Positions 9,706 to 22,389 are shown, numbered from the stretch's first letter. The stretch is DNA of 64,000 nt from Macrolepiota albuminosa (GCA_027475525.1 JAMWFC010000118.1:62001-126000); one strand, 5' to 3'. Numbers and translations are program-made. Notes: generated by a model not told the origin, from the sequence alone.

Positions 9706-12216
9706 CTACGCATCAGACTTGGAGGGAGCAGAATCACCCAAAGTGAGCAAGTCTCCGTCCTGAATGGCGTTACTCGCTTGCCACTCAAGCGCATCAGTGA
9801 TGTCGTCATAAAGCTCAAGCAGGAGGAGCTCACGGCACGCTAAGGTGGAGACACAAGGTCGTAGGATGGCGAGTTTGCTACCAATGATGTCGGTCACGTC
9901 CTCGACATGGCAAAGTTGTTGGCGGAGATCGGCGGCAGGACAAAGAGAAGTGACGGGATAAGAGAACTCATCCCCAAGCCAAGGGTAGGCGTCGCTGGAA
10001 ACGCACATGGCAGGGGGAGGAGTCCAGAAGGGATCGAACTTAGCAGAGGTCAGAGAAAAGACGAACCAACTAAGAAATGCAGACTTACTCAAACGGTTAC
10101 AGGAGCACGGAGGGTCCATTCATGGCGCTCATTGCCTGGGGACATGGCCCTAGTGGAGGAAAGGTGGATGCCATAAGAGGGCAAGTACCTCCAGCGGCAA
10201 CGGTGCTCGCCCTGAGCCACTAAGGTCCCTTTGGACTCAGGCGCAGTGGAGGACTCGTGAGTACTGGGGAAGGAAGAGAGGCTATGAGGAGTAAGAGACG
10301 GGGTAATAGGAAGAGCAACAGGGGAGGCGCTAGCCATGACAGGCTCAGGAGCAGGGGTAGCGCTGGCAACAGACATCACGACATCTTCGGCAGGAGGGAT
10401 ATTCACGATGATGGGAAGTGAAGGAGTAGGGGACCTGGCGACAAAGAGATTAGCGCTACTAAAAAAAAAAAGGAAACACGAGAACTATGCACCAATTACC
10501 ACTGGGGCCACTCTGATAAGGGTTGGCGGCGATAGGAGGAGTAAGGCGAAGCAGAAGAGCATGTACCGCCAACAGCGCATTGGTGTTGACTACAGGCCCA
10601 GCCTTATTGTCATCCTTGCCCTCAGCATCCCTCTCAGTATCCTCGCCTTCATCAGTAGATGACTCAGTAGAAGACAAGACCACAGGAGTAGCAGGCGCTA
10701 GCTCCCGGCACTTACTGGGACTCTTGCTAAGAGAGGTGACAACGGGCTTACACTTCAAAGGGACAGGACGACGGGGAGAGCGAGCAAAGGGGGCCACCAC
10801 GGTGGTGCCATCTTGGGTGATGGGAAGTGCTAGGCTTGCAGTACTAATCACAGTGGGCTGACGAGTAGCAGCCAGATCGCATTGCTGCAGCACGAAAGCC
10901 TGGGCGTTACAAACTAAGACTGCGTGCTCGTAATTGCATTGCATGATAGCGTCCCTACCACACTCACAAGTACGAATTCCATTGAAGGCACAGCCCCGTT
11001 TCAATGCATCGCAGCGGTAGCAGGGAAGAGAGGTGGTAGGAAACCAGCAACCCTCGGGATTGTTCTCAGACCAACATTTATCGCACTGAGAAAGAAGTTA
11101 GCGACATCATCAACCTTTCAGGGACAAACAAGCACTTATCGCACCAATTTTCACCCTAAAGACACGACGCTCCACGGGCATCACCGTAACCTTCTTCTTA
11201 GCGCCGAGTACTTGGACACCAGCTGGAAGGCTGGTATCAATAACGGTAGTATTGCGACGAAGGCGTAACAAATCACAAAGCTCCGCGTTGGTAAACATAG
11301 TCTGGTTGGGCGCCTAAGAAGGGCCTGATCAGGTGCTAGAGACAAGTGATCTTAAAAGGAAACACTTACGACATATAAAGGGGCAACACAAGCAGGGAGA
11401 TTGATCTGAGAAGCAAAGTTAGTAGAAGAACTAGAGACAGGAAAACAAGGACGCACGGTACATTTAGAAGGGCTAGCGAGAGCAGGGGGCGCGTGATTAA
11501 TAACAATGGCGAAGTTACAGGGGGGAAGGCAAGAAATAGTATGGGTAGGTCCAGGCCGGAGCTCACTGGCAGTAACGGCAATCCGTTTGATGGCTAAATG
11601 AGGAGGCGCAGTATGAGTGGGAGAAGCAACGATAGGCGCAGTACGAGCAGAAGAAGCATCGCCACAAAAAGGACTACCAAGAACGGAAGGAGGCAGGACA
11701 GAGACAGGAGCAGCAGGAGTGGCCGGATCAGAAGGAATGGTAGAAGCTGACGGAACACTAGGGAGACTGGCGATGGTGGGCAACGTAGCAACCGACTACT
11801 CAGGGTTAATATTGGAAACGTAAGGAAGAAGAGGAGAAACTTACATCGCCAACCTCGGTATTAGCTAGCAGGGCGTCGATCTCGTCGGACAGAGAAGGAG
11901 CCTAGTATGGGCGCTGAACCTTAGCACCACAAATCCAAAATCAAACCTAAAAACTTATGAACAAGTCTGCAAACGGTCGTAACCAATTGGCACCCTCATA
12001 TTTGCAGTACCGAGCCATGCACTATTCACGAACCTCGACGCTCTGTGCCCAGGAACTGTCAGAGCTGCGGACCATGAGCCACCACCAATAGAGCTGCATA
12101 ATCTCAGAGATGGTTTGTGGTGCATCAGCAGGACCAACAGACTTAGCACGATTGAATAAATAGGAGGCCTTAGCCAGGAAATTGTGGAGAGCAGATGCAT
12201 CAAAAGGAGTGGACAT
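9706..12216 (-). pseudogene. A2 antisense gene 2 (Cys-cluster protein)
   Basis: Homologue of the A1 antisense gene. It starts MSTPFDASAL at 12216, 145 bp from the 3' LTR, and exon 1 keeps an 'EVRE.C.ARY' block. The first donor reads ATAAGT (plus-strand C-to-T near 11958) where A1 has GTAAGT. The cluster exon follows a TTTCTCAG acceptor near 11085 and begins 'CDKCWSENNPEGC', with 'CYRC' and 'GCAFNG' following. The C-terminal block (about 10060-9706) has 'SDAYPWLGDEFSYPV', matching 'SDAFNWLGQDLVYPV' of A1, and a coiled coil. In-frame stops show it is decayed. Confidence 0.68.
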
Positions 12217-12334
12217 GCTGGAAAGATGGGGAAGAAAAATACAAGGTGAAGTGCTGAAAACGACTTTTATAAGGTGCCGGTGGCATCATACAGACCGTAG
12301 TGCAGTCAAATTAATGACGGCGTTTGACTGAGGA

Positions 12335-12488
12335 CAGTCAATTTTTCAGTTGGGGGGAGATGATAGGCTTCTACTCAGACTGAGCGCATCAAGGGACATT
12401 ATAGGCCAACCCAGTCAATTTTTCAGTTGGGGGGAGATGATAGGCTTCTACTCAGACTGAGCGCATCAAGGGACATTATAGGCCAACC
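12335..12488 (+). repeat. 77-bp tandem duplication 4
   Basis: Exact copies at 12335 and 12412, doubling the A2 polypurine tract and LTR start. Confidence 0.95.
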
Positions 12489-13660
12489 AACACTTGACGT
12501 ACTGAAGACTCTAGCAATCAGTTGGGAATATAGAGCAGCCCTAGCTCTGGCAACCTACTACAGAACTTAGCCATTTACTCTAACCACTAGCTACCAGGCC
12601 TTCAGCACACTCCATTCACCTATCCCAAGGATGAAGGAGGCTCAGAACAAATAGCGCTAACACAATGGCAGGAGAGGACTCTAACTAAACCCCAATCACT
12701 TCCAGAAGGAGCCAGCAGCAGGCACTGCCATTTGACAAGGCACTTCAATCAGAAGTCTAAAAGGATCAATGATGGCGGCACTAGATATACTTAAATCTGA
12801 CATCTGGACCTGTCAGGAACTGATACAATGAGTAGCGCTGACACTAGCGCTCATGGCGTCTGTCGAGGATTTTCCGACCATACCCCGGAACAACCTGGCC
12901 AATCGGAGTTATAGTAAAAGTGAGCAGACTCGTACAATTCCAAGTCAATATAGAGTCGCCGCTGGTCGCCGTGGGTCATAACGCCGTTGGTTGCCGTTAT
13001 CCATGTGCAAAAGGTCGCTGTTGACAGGTCGCTGTTAGAAAAAACCATGAGAAGAGGCGCTAGGAGGTAGCGCTGCAGATGGACTTGTATCTTGGCAAAC
13101 ACGGTAGCGCATAGTATATAAAATAGCTACTTGACATGTATATAACAATGAATCGTAACTTCTTGAGCACACAGTTACACTTAGCGTTCAAATCACGCTA
13201 GCTTTCTTTGACTTCGCCACTAAATCAGACGCTAGCCTCGTCTATCTCGTCTTTGTCGTTTATGGTGCCACCTCGGGCACAATACACTGTGCTACTTGTC
13301 TTTTCTTTAATATCTTTGTTTAAACTACAACGCTTACCGTCTGCCAGATAGCCCCTGAAGCACTATAATTTAGCGCATCATTTTATCACCTCCACTCGAG
13401 CACACTGGGACCCTGTCAGGACTCCTCACAACTACGCACGCCAAGCGCTGGAGATGGCGTTGTACTGCGTATACGTCCAGCACACCCAACCACAGTTGGC
13501 ATCATCACCGAGACGCTGTAATCTAGCGCATCTTCCTACAACCTCTGCTTGAGCACACTGGGACCCTGTTGGGACTCCTCAAAACTACGAACGCCAAGCG
13601 CTAGAGATGGTGTTGTACTGTGTATACGTCCAGTGCATCCAATCACAGTTGGCATCATTA
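12361..13660 (+). repeat. A2 3' LTR with repeated right end
   Basis: The LTR starts TGATAGG after the tract GGGGGGAGA (12352-12360). A first end CATCATCA occurs at 13507, giving about 1070 bp once the 77-bp duplication at 12335 is removed, close to the 1057 bp of A3. A second, diverged 153-bp copy of the LTR end follows and stops at 13660 (CATCATTA). The second copy could be an internal tandem repeat or a remnant of another LTR. Confidence 0.7.
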
Positions 13661-13984
13661 AGGGTCTTTCAGGGGCAGCCTACCATGGAAATAGAGAACC
13701 ACTCATTTCGTGTTTTGTGGGCCAATCCAGAACAGTTATCCACCATGAGTTCCAATGTCATCCACAAGTACAGGAAGCCCGTGACTCCTTGCCCAGCCTT
13801 CGTATACCTGGAGACTCATACTGAAGATGAATTGGAATTGTCATTGATTCCACACATTTGCGGGGCAGGGTCATCAAAGTCAAGAAAGAGAGATATGTTG
13901 TACATGTGTCCTCCGCCGGAACAGCTGGGAACAGTTAAATGGACCTGGAGAGGGATGGAAGATAGAAAATATGGGTTTTTTTAA
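13661..13984 (+). pseudogene. ORF fragment right of A2, unrecognised
   Basis: Directly after the A2 LTR an open frame runs to a TAA at 13984 ('MEIENHSFRVLWANPEQL' to 'TWRGMEDRKYGFF'). Base composition and codon use are unlike the elements. It may be the 3' half of a gene split by A2, with the other half left of the window. I do not recognise it. Confidence 0.3.
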
Positions 13985-14620
13985 GGCTGAACGCAGGCAG
14001 CACCAAGGTTGATAGGAAAAGATATAAACCATTAGCAGCAATCACGAAATACAAGTTTTTATGCACAGTTAGGTTTCCCTACTGCTTGTGTCTCCCAGCG
14101 CCCCTCAGACTGTCAAGGATAATAACAAGTTGAGGATGTGGAGCAGAGAAAATAACATCATGTGTTTGTGGTCAGACCAAGCCCTGACACGAGAAACGAT
14201 GTGTCAGGAAAAAAAGATATAAAACGTTAGTAAAAGAAATGAAATAAAAGGCTGCACACACACTGTATTGGTAGGGAGCGGACATAAGTGGTGGGGTAAG
14301 TTGAGTTAGGTCTTGCTTAAGAGCCCTCATCAAAAGTGATCAAGTTTTTCACACTAACTGGTTTTTAAAATAAATAAATAAATATTTGAAATTGAGGTTG
14401 CAAGATCTAATCCTAAAACACCAAAACCACTGTTTTATTTTTTATATTCTCGTCCGTTCCTCTTAACCCAGCCTTATTCTCATGTATAATTACCAGTACC
14501 ACATATAATTATTTAGTTTTAAACTAACCATCAAGACTTACGTGCATGTGCGATGTCAATACTTCATATTACAAATATTAACTCATTTTTGTTTCTCACC
14601 ATATCACAGATTGCAGCAGA
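13985..14620. other. AT-rich intergenic stretch
   Basis: About 640 bp, AT-rich, with TAAATAAATAAATA near 14370. I see no gene or RNA. It is the presumed upstream region of the broken gene that starts at 14621. Confidence 0.5.
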
Positions 14621-16202
14621 ATGTTTACTTCTGCCGGGCCATCAAGGCATCGACAACCTCAGAATCTTCATACTTATGGACTGTCACCCTTTCATGAGAA
14701 CGAGGAACTGACTCCTTTTCCTATCATACCTAATTATAATCGGTGGGAAAGAAGGGATTGATTGGATCAAGAGCACGTCAAACACATCCATTCAAGGCTT
14801 TCAGCTCTCTCTACACAGCCAGCAACAAATTATAGTGATGCAGTGAGATATTTTCTGCATTTTTACTGTTTATTTTCTAATGTCAAACATGCTCAGACCA
14901 GGTTTTCTTCAATTTATAACCAGCTCTCAATAAACAACATAGAGTTGGTAAGAAGCCTAGCTTTTTTTCAATCATGCTGTTGACATGTTTCAGCATCTGA
15001 GAAAATCCCAGGAGGAGTGCAACAAGCTTTGCACTTTATGTCGCCAGCAAGCTTTGCACTTTATGTCGCCAGCTACAAGTTGAAAACCAAGACTTGAAGC
15101 AAGAACTTGATGTCTTTAAAGCTCAACATGAACCACAGATCCTGCCACCTCCATGCACACCACTTAAAAATAGCATTGAGGTAGCAAAACCTCATTTTCC
15201 AAGACTTGTTGCCTTATATAATCCTTTTGTCCCACCAAACATGAATGCTGTTAAGGGTAAAAAGCCAGAACCTGGTATTTTGGCAGGCACTACTAGATTC
15301 AATCCTGACAAACATAAGCGACCTCTTTTGCTTGATGTTTTTATTGCAGAATTGTATTCTTGCCTTCCTTCTATTTGTCATCCTATTGTAATGCATGATA
15401 AGTTTTTAAAAGCTGTATGTCCACTCATAATTCATTATCTTTACTTTTGTTCTTATCTTTGTGTAGTACCAAGAAACAGTCCATCTTTTTAAAGGGACAT
15501 TGATTGATATTTTGCGTGATGCTGCACTAATTATTTTGGAGATGAATATGGACAAGGAGAGGGCATACTTCAAAGCCAAATACAATCGCTCAGAAGTTTT
15601 AGACCTAGTTTTACTTCTAAGTTGGTTGAGAGACTCCAAAAAGGTGGACTTCTGCTCTCCTATTCTTTTTCCGCAGCATGTTCAAAATCTTGGAAAAGCT
15701 AAAGGCTTCATGTGTTATATTTTTCAGTCTCCTGAGCTCTTTAAGGTATTTATTTACTTGTTCTCTGCCAATCCAAGCTACTGATATATTTGAAGTTTAT
15801 AAAAGCCTTTCTTTTCAGTACCTCATTCCTCAAGCCTAAAAAAGACAAGTTGTCAATGAACAACGGCAAAAGATATGGTACAATGTGGAAAATTTCAAGG
15901 ATTGATCAACTACCTATGAATACAATTCCCGTTTTTGCAATTTTGGTATGTTAAACTCTGTTACTATGCCAAAAATCTATTTTTTACAACAAATAGATGA
16001 TCTTTATTCTTTCTCCTGATGAAAGATTTGGATCCATAGGCCCCACAACAAAAATTGACTGGAGAGACCGACTTGAGTCATATATGGAAGACTTCTACTG
16101 ATTGTCTGTGGAGAAGGTGAAGAATTATAATCAAATTATGGCTCTTTTTCAATCAGTTGTTTTTCAAGATGACGCACCAAGTGATGACTTTGAAGATACC
16201 AA
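14621..16202 (+). pseudogene. Left half of unrecognised fungal gene split by A3
   Basis: Starts ATG 14621 (MFTSAGPSRHRQPQ). It has an in-frame TGA at 14760, then a helical part and a coiled coil ('LQVENQDLKQELDV') interrupted by a 25-bp tandem duplication (15023-15072) that shifts the frame. A basic 'FNPDKHKRPLLLDVFIAELY' block follows and, after an intron ending at TAG 15467, 'FKGTLIDILRDAALIIL'. A later piece has 'SPDERFG...GPTTKIDW'. The arrangement recalls a large family of uncharacterised agaricomycete proteins; that recognition is tentative and I assign no function. The gene stops at the A3 LTR and resumes at 41048 in the same frame. Confidence 0.5.
15023..15072 (+). repeat. 25-bp perfect tandem duplication
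   Basis: Two adjacent copies of a 25-bp unit lie in the coiled-coil coding part of the broken gene. Removing one restores the frame. Its length differs from the 77-bp class, so it is more likely a real duplication. Confidence 0.8.
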
Positions 16203-17336
16203 TGATAGGCTTCTACTCAGACTGAGTGCATCAAGGGACATTATAGGCCAACCAACACTTGACGTACTAAGGGCTCTAGCGACCAGTTGAGAATATAGAG
16301 CAGCTCTAGCTCTGGCAACCGACTACAGGATTTAGACATTTATCCTAACCACTAGCTACCAAGCTTTCAGCACACTCCAGCTCTAGCTCTGGCAACCGAC
16401 TACAGGATTTAGACATTTATCCTAACCACTAGCTACCAAGCTTTCAGCACACTCCATTCACCTATCTCAAGGACGAAGGAGGCCCATAACGTATAGCGCT
16501 AACATGATGGCAGGAGAGGACTCTAACTAAACCCCGATCACTTCCAGAAAGAGCCAGCAGCAGGCGCTGCCATTTGACGAGGCACTTCAATCAGAAGTCT
16601 AAAAGGATCAATGACGGCGGCACTGGATATACTTAAATCCAACATCTGGACCTGTCAGGAACTAATACAATGTGTAGCGCTGACACTAGCACTCACGGCG
16701 TCTGTTGAGGATTTCCTGACCATACCCCGAAACAGCCTGGCCAATTGGAGTTAGAATAAAAGTGAGCAGACTCATGCAGTTCTAAGCCAATATAGAGTCG
16801 CCGCTGGTCGCCGTGAGTCAGAATGCCGTTGGTCGCCGTCATCCATATGCAAAAGGTCGCCGTTAGAGGAAAGCACGAGGAGAGGCGCTAGGAGGTAGCG
16901 CTGCAGGTGGACTTGTATCTGGACAAACACAGTAGCGCATAGTATATAAAATAGCTACTTTACATGTATATAACAACGAATTGTAACCTCTTGAGCACCC
17001 AATTACACTTAGCGTTCAAATTGCGCTAGCATTGCCTGACTTTGTCACCAAGTTCGGCGCTAGCTTTGTTTATCTCATCTTCGTCATTTACGGTGCCACC
17101 TACAGGCACGCTATGCTGCGCTATTCGTCTTATTCTCTATAACTTCTCCTAAACTACGACGCTTACCACTTGCTAGGTAGCACCCGAGACGCTATCATCT
17201 AGCGCATTGTCCTATCACCTCTGCTCGAGCACACTGGGACCCTGCCAGGACTCCTCACAAATCCATACGCCAGGCGCTAGAGACGGCGTTGTACTGCGTA
17301 TACGTCCAGCGCACCCAACCACAGTTGGCGTCATTA
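16203..17336 (+). repeat. A3 5' LTR
   Basis: Starts TGATAGG and ends GTCATTA (GTCATCA in the 3' copy). Contains a TATATAAA-like box near 16940 that would suit the promoter. One 77-bp tandem copy is at 16301. Confidence 0.85.
16301..16454 (+). repeat. 77-bp tandem duplication 5
   Basis: Exact copies at 16301 and 16378, in the A3 5' LTR. Confidence 0.95.
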
Positions 17337-17339
17337 TTT

Positions 17340-17357
17340 TGGAGCCCACTGCGAGGG
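17340..17357 (+). promoter_or_regulatory. A3 primer binding site
   Basis: TGGAGCCCACTGCGAGGG begins 3 nt after the LTR with the TGG expected for pairing with a tRNA 3' end (CCA). I cannot say which tRNA. Confidence 0.6.
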
Positions 17358-17415
17358 GTTCTATTAAGGCAGAATTCCGCCAGAAACTTGAGCCCAGCGA
17401 CAGCGCCGCCTCCTA

Positions 17416-18612
17416 TTGGAGAGCGCATTTGAACAAACATTGACTGAGTCACCACACTTACCAGGCGCACTACCGAGGCAGACTTTAGATCAGGAACTTG
17501 AAGCTGCTCCAGATAGCTTGGCTGAAAGCTTCTTCCCGTTTTCCCGACCGTTTGAATACTTAGCAGGTGAAAACCATACACCGCTTACTCCTTTGGAAGA
17601 GCTGTCTAGGTCATTTTTTCCCGACCGTTTGAATACTTAGCAGGTGAAAACCATACACCGCTTACTCCTTTGGAAGAGCTGTCTAGGTCATTATCACCAG
17701 AACCTAGCAACTCAGAACTACCTGAGCCAGTACCGACTACGACCATGCCAAGTGAAACTACCACTAACACCACTATTCCTACCACGACGTCGACACCAGC
17801 TAATATGGAGCAGGCAAACACACCACGCATGCCACCAAGAAACCACTTCTTGTCGCCAAAATGGGACAAGACGAAGCCTCGCAAGCTAACACAGTATTTC
17901 CGAGAATTGGAATATTTATTACGCAACTGCCGAGTCACCGACAACACGCAAATGAAAGAATATGCCACCAGATACGTTTCATACGATACCGCAGAATCTT
18001 GGACAGGACTGGACGAGTTTCAAGGATTAACACAAGATGTGGTGCCAAGACCGTTTATCTATGAGAAATGGAAAAAGGCGATCATTAAATTGTATCCTGG
18101 CGCTGAAGAGTCCACGCGCTATACAGTCCTTGAAATCCAGAAACTGGTACAGGATACCTTTGCAACGGACATTTATATGTTAGGCACGCTATCTACTTAT
18201 TACCGAGATTTCCAGCGAATTGCACGATGGCTAGTACAGAACGGCAAACTTTACAGGAACGAGGAACGGCGCCTGTTCCAACAAGGGATTCCGACATCGC
18301 TATGGACTTGAATAGCACGTCGCTTAGAAATTCTTAAGTCCGACCACCATCCCAAGGAACCCTACGATATAGAAGACGTCTTTGAAGCAGGTAAATGGAT
18401 ACTGAAAGGAACGGATACTGGCATCCCCTTCCAGCGACCTTCTAGTACTGATAACGGAGGAAAGGCGCCGCCCGTTGTGGCGCCAGCACCTAGCGTGACT
18501 AACAACCAGGAAGGCTTTGTCAAGAAGGAGGATCTAGAAAACGCAGTCAACACGGCCGTCACAAACATTATGAGCAAATTGGAAACGTTAATCTCGACTA
18601 GCCTTAATGCGC
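17416..18612 (+). pseudogene. A3 gag, N-terminal part
   Basis: After a Ser/Thr/Pro-rich lead, a capsid-like helical domain follows (17840-18300) with 'RKLTQYFRELEYLL' and 'FQRIARWLVQNGKLY'. A TGA at 18309-18311 stops the frame, with open sequence beyond it ('IARRLEILKSDHH'), then a short coiled coil ('KKEDLENAVNTAVTNIMSKL'). The frame is broken at 17618 by a 77-bp duplication. B is inserted at 18613; the reading frame continues in phase after B at 29706, next to the zinc knuckle. The true start codon is not clear. Confidence 0.75.
17541..17694 (+). repeat. 77-bp tandem duplication 6
   Basis: Copies at 17541 and 17618, shifting the A3 gag frame. Confidence 0.95.
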
Positions 18613-19342
18613 TGTCACGACCCCTCCCCTCCGGGCCCACCCTGGGACACCCCCGGAACACTATCCGGGACCCTCCTTCCAACCCCACAGGACACGCCCT
18701 GCCATCACGAACGCCGACACTGCCATCACGCGCATCAAGGACCGCCATCAGCCGCCACCAGCCCCGATCAATGATCGGATCACACGACTCGTTCCAGCCA
18801 TCGTGCATCACGCATCACGGCTCCATCCGCGCCAATTGATCGTGCGCCCCACACGCGCGATCCCGGTATGCAGCCCCTGCCGCTACTCAATGACCCCCGG
18901 AACCCATCCCAGACATCCCGGAACCCCGAGACCCGGCCCCGTAGTACTTATAGCATAGTTCCCTGTTGTATTTGCTAGTCTTGATATTACTTTGGTTATT
19001 GCGTGCCCTTTTGCTTGACTGGTATGCCTCGATTGGTACACTTCGACTGGCACGCCTAAGTATTCGCGTGCTCTAAGTTTTGGTACGCACTTCGCGACTC
19101 TTGATTTACTAACTTGGTCTCGTCTTAGAACCTCCGGTTCACGACTCGACCCCCTCTAACCTCAGTTACCTCCAACCCAAAACCCCCGGACTCTAGTCCC
19201 CTATCCCGGGATTACCCCTGTCCTCGTCTTGAACCCCGGAGTCCTAGCCCTGGAGTTCCAGACACCCGAGTATTTGTAGGTCAAGTCCGCATTGTAAGGG
19301 CGTTGCTTTCCCGGAAAGCCCCCGACTCAGCGGAACCTGACA
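18613..19342 (+). repeat. B 5' LTR (730 bp)
   Basis: Starts TGTCACGACC and ends GGAACCTGACA, with inverted ends TGTCA/TGACA. Compared with the 3' LTR it has several T or A bases where the 3' copy has C or G, mostly in the first 200 bp. No TGG primer site is evident just after it (19343 onwards), so priming may be by another mechanism. Confidence 0.92.
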
Positions 19343-20046
19343 TAATATCAAGACTCCCTCCTTACACCGTTCTTGATGGCTATGTATACTCACACTTACT
19401 ACCCCACAGGGTACCAGACCGACCCTTACGGACGCCTGGTACCTGATCACTACTCCGCGCAGACCCCCCGCCCCGTCTATCCACCTCTCCCGTACGAACC
19501 TCAATACCTCCACCGCCACTGGGCCCCCGACCTGTCCCTCTACGACCTGGGGCCCTCAGCCAGCTGGGCCCCTCCACTCAACCTAGCCATGGCACGACCC
19601 GTGGAGGTCCCCTCGTACCGGAGCATCCCCGGAGGCCTGCCGGAGACCCCACCTGCACCCAGTGGACCTCGCCCAATTCCCCCCAGCAAGGGCCCCTTTG
19701 CACCTACTCCCTACTACGGTTATCAGCGCCCCGTCCCCCAACCCCGAGAACCCCGACTACCCCCCTCGTCATTACCCGGCCGCCGCTCCACCCGCTCGAA
19801 CCCCTCCCTTGCCAATGGGACGACGACGCCTCGAGGAGTATGAACGGCAACGGGACGAGGTACTCCGCTCCCTCAGGATCTCGCCAGAGAACTTCGCGCA
19901 ACGGACAAGGACGCTGCTCGTGGAATTCGGACACGACGACTTCGAAGGCACTCCGGAGGAATGGGCTCACTGCCTGGTCGAATTCGGGGATCGCCTCACG
20001 CGAGGAGAACTCCCGGAGCAAACCATGGTAAAGTATAGGCGCAATA

Positions 20047-20200
20047 CGATCCTCCGGGAAGAATTACAGCAACTGCTCGACGAAGTCCACGCATCCCCCT
20101 CCCCTCGGCCCCTCAACGACCCCCGATCCTCCGGGAAGAATTACAGCAACTGCTCGACGAAGTCCACGCATCCCCCTCCCCTCGGCCCCTCAACGACCCC
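20047..20200 (+). repeat. 77-bp tandem duplication 7
   Basis: Copies at 20047 and 20124, in B gag. Confidence 0.95.
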
Positions 20201-20512
20201 GCGGACCCAGGTCGCTCAATTCACGTTTGACGGGAACCCCCAGAACTAGCCCCAGCAGCCCCGGCAGCCCCCACGGTCCCCACTCTGGAGCAACGACAAC
20301 GGGAAGAACGACAAAATGCCTCAGCCATGTTGCGGTCCCTCAACCCAGCTGGAGGCCTCTTCGATCAACCCGCGGCCCGCACGGTAGGCTTGTCAACTCG
20401 CCGCAGGGCTAACTCCGTTCCTAGTACCTTCGAGACCTGGGGACAGCCCCAAAGACCCCTGGAACCCCTCCCGCGAACAGACAACGCCCGACCCCCGGCC
20501 CCGGCGAACCCC

Positions 20513-20666
20513 GGCAGACCCCGCGCGGACACCCCTAGCACGGACGACACGCTGTGCTACATCGACGAGCTTACGCGTGGCAACAACGAGGCAGACCCCG
20601 CGCGGACACCCCTAGCACGGACGACACGCTGTGCTACATCGACGAGCTTACACGTGGCAACAACGA
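20513..20666 (+). repeat. 77-bp tandem duplication 8
   Basis: Copies at 20513 and 20590 with one mismatch (G 20575, A 20652), in B gag. Confidence 0.95.
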
Positions 20667-22389
20667 ACCATGTCCCGCGCCTGCGCCTGTCCCAGTACCG
20701 CCCCCTACATCAGCTCCGGTCCCTCTGGAACGCAACTTCCGCCGCAATCCGCCACTCCACTTCGACCTACGAAACCCCCCGCGACCCCCAATACAAGCAC
20801 GACCCTCCCAGATTGAACGTCCCCCACGCAACCCAGTACCCGACCCAGCACCCGACCCCCCTCCGCCCAACCCGACACCACCGAACCCTCCCCGACCACC
20901 TCCGCCACCCCCAGCCAAACCTCGAGGACGACCCCCAGGCCCTCCACCTCCACCATTCCCTGCGTGGAGACCCGGGCCCCCTCCTGGCAGGAACGAACCC
21001 CCTTGGAACAACGGGCCTCCTGGGCGTGGACCCCCAGGTGAGCCACCCGGAGGAGGACCTCCCGGCGGGTGGGGTCCCGCCCTTGGTGCTTTTCCTCCTC
21101 AAGGAGAGGGGGGTAATCACTACTACTACTATTACAATGCTGGCCCCCCTCCCCGCAATGCTGCCAGACCGGACGACGCTCACGACGCCCTTGCCCGCGA
21201 AAGACGACTGGACATTCAAAAGCCCGACGCCTTCATGGGCCGGGACCCCCAAAAATGGCGTACCTTCCTCACTCAGTGTCTCAATACATTTCAGGCAAAG
21301 CCGCTCACGTTTCAGGTTGACAGCTCCCGGGTGGCCTTTGCCGCATCGTATCTCCAGGGAATCGCCTTCGATCACTACATGGCCCTCATCCAGTTCGACC
21401 CCAACAACCCGGCACTCGCTCGCTGGCAAGCCTTCGTCGACGAGTTTTCCGGGAAGTTCGGAATCTACGACACCGTGGCCGAAGCCAAGGACAACCTCTT
21501 CAACCTCCGGATGCGCTCGGAAGAACGTTTCACCACCTTTATCGTACGTTTTGAGAAGGAAGCTTACGAAACAGGTTGGAACTACAGCGCCCTCCAGTAC
21601 GCCCTCCACCGCACCCTGCCACAACGCATCAAGGACGTCCTCCAACTCGCCCCGAAACAACCCTCCTACGACGGATACAAGGCTCTCGTCATGCAGATCG
21701 ACCAACGCTACTGGGAAGACCGCAGCGAGTATTCGAATTCCTGACCCCCTTGGAACCCTAGAGGAGGACCCCCTTGGCCCTCCAGCAAAGCCCCCAACCT
21801 CCAAGGTCGGAACCCCAGCCCTCCCGCGTTTCCTGGCAGCCGACCCTCAGTGAGTCGTGGCCCGCCCAATGCTAACCCCGGCAGCGGCGCCCGCCCCCAG
21901 GCCCAACTCAACGCCGCCGTGGCCACCCACGACCTGGGCGACGCGCCAAGCCCCGAGGAACCCCCGGAAGACCCCGAAGACTTTGACTTCGACGACGAAC
22001 AGGACAAGGAGGCCCTCCGGGCCAACCGGCTTCAAAAGAAAGGACGACCCTGGATTGAAGTCCCGATAGATGTGCAGGAACGACGGAGAAGGGAGGGTGT
22101 CTGCATACTCTGTGGTGAGAAAGACCATTTCATCTCCGAGTGCCCCAAACGACAGGTCATGGGACGTGCCACCTGGACCTTCGAAGGGGAGGATGCCACC
22201 TACGAGTATTCAGAAAACGACCCGGCGATTTAGACCCGGAAGACGCCCTAAATCGCGGAATCGACCCCGACGTCTTCTCTGCCCCGGTCTCACATCTTTG
22301 CTCTACGACACTCATACAGGACACCCTCACGGCTTACCTACCCTCCCACTCTTCACACTCCCTCCTCCTCAAAACCCGCCTCACCCCCT

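Larger units (their letters stand above)
5871..13660 (+). mobile_element. Ty3/Gypsy copy A2, 5' part displaced by A1
   Basis: A2 begins in mid-integrase directly after the A1 LTR: 5871 onwards aligns with A3 from about 33730. It keeps the rest of the integrase, two antisense genes and a 3' LTR. Its 5' portion is predicted to lie left of A1, outside the window. It also carries a solo LTR of another family (8672-9258). Coding parts have several stops, so A2 is dead. Confidence 0.8.
19376..22233 (+). pseudogene. B gag with zinc knuckle
   Basis: Starts MAMYTHTYYPTGY, a Tyr/Pro-rich lead. A frame change near 19815 leads to a helical block ('LEEYERQRDEVLRSL'). After a long Pro-rich linker comes the capsid-type gag domain (21205-21740: 'PDAFMGRDPQKWRTFLTQC', 'FRYE'-like 'FIVRFEKEAYETGWNY'). 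The CCHC knuckle 'CILCGEKDHFISEC' is at 22100-22143 (C-x2-C-x4-H-x4-C). TGA at 20228 and 21742 each replace an expected CGA. Two 77-bp duplications (20047, 20513) shift the frame and are compensated when removed. The ORF ends at TAG 22233 and overlaps pol in the -1 frame. Confidence 0.82.

Noticed and set aside
13371..13660. Counting the 13.4-13.66 kb repeat among the 77-bp duplications
   Set aside because: Its period is 153 bp and the copies are clearly diverged.
20634..21804. Long minus-strand ORFs across B gag
   Set aside because: They are Gly/Val-rich mirror frames of C-rich Pro codons in a real gag; no cysteine cluster or splice pattern.
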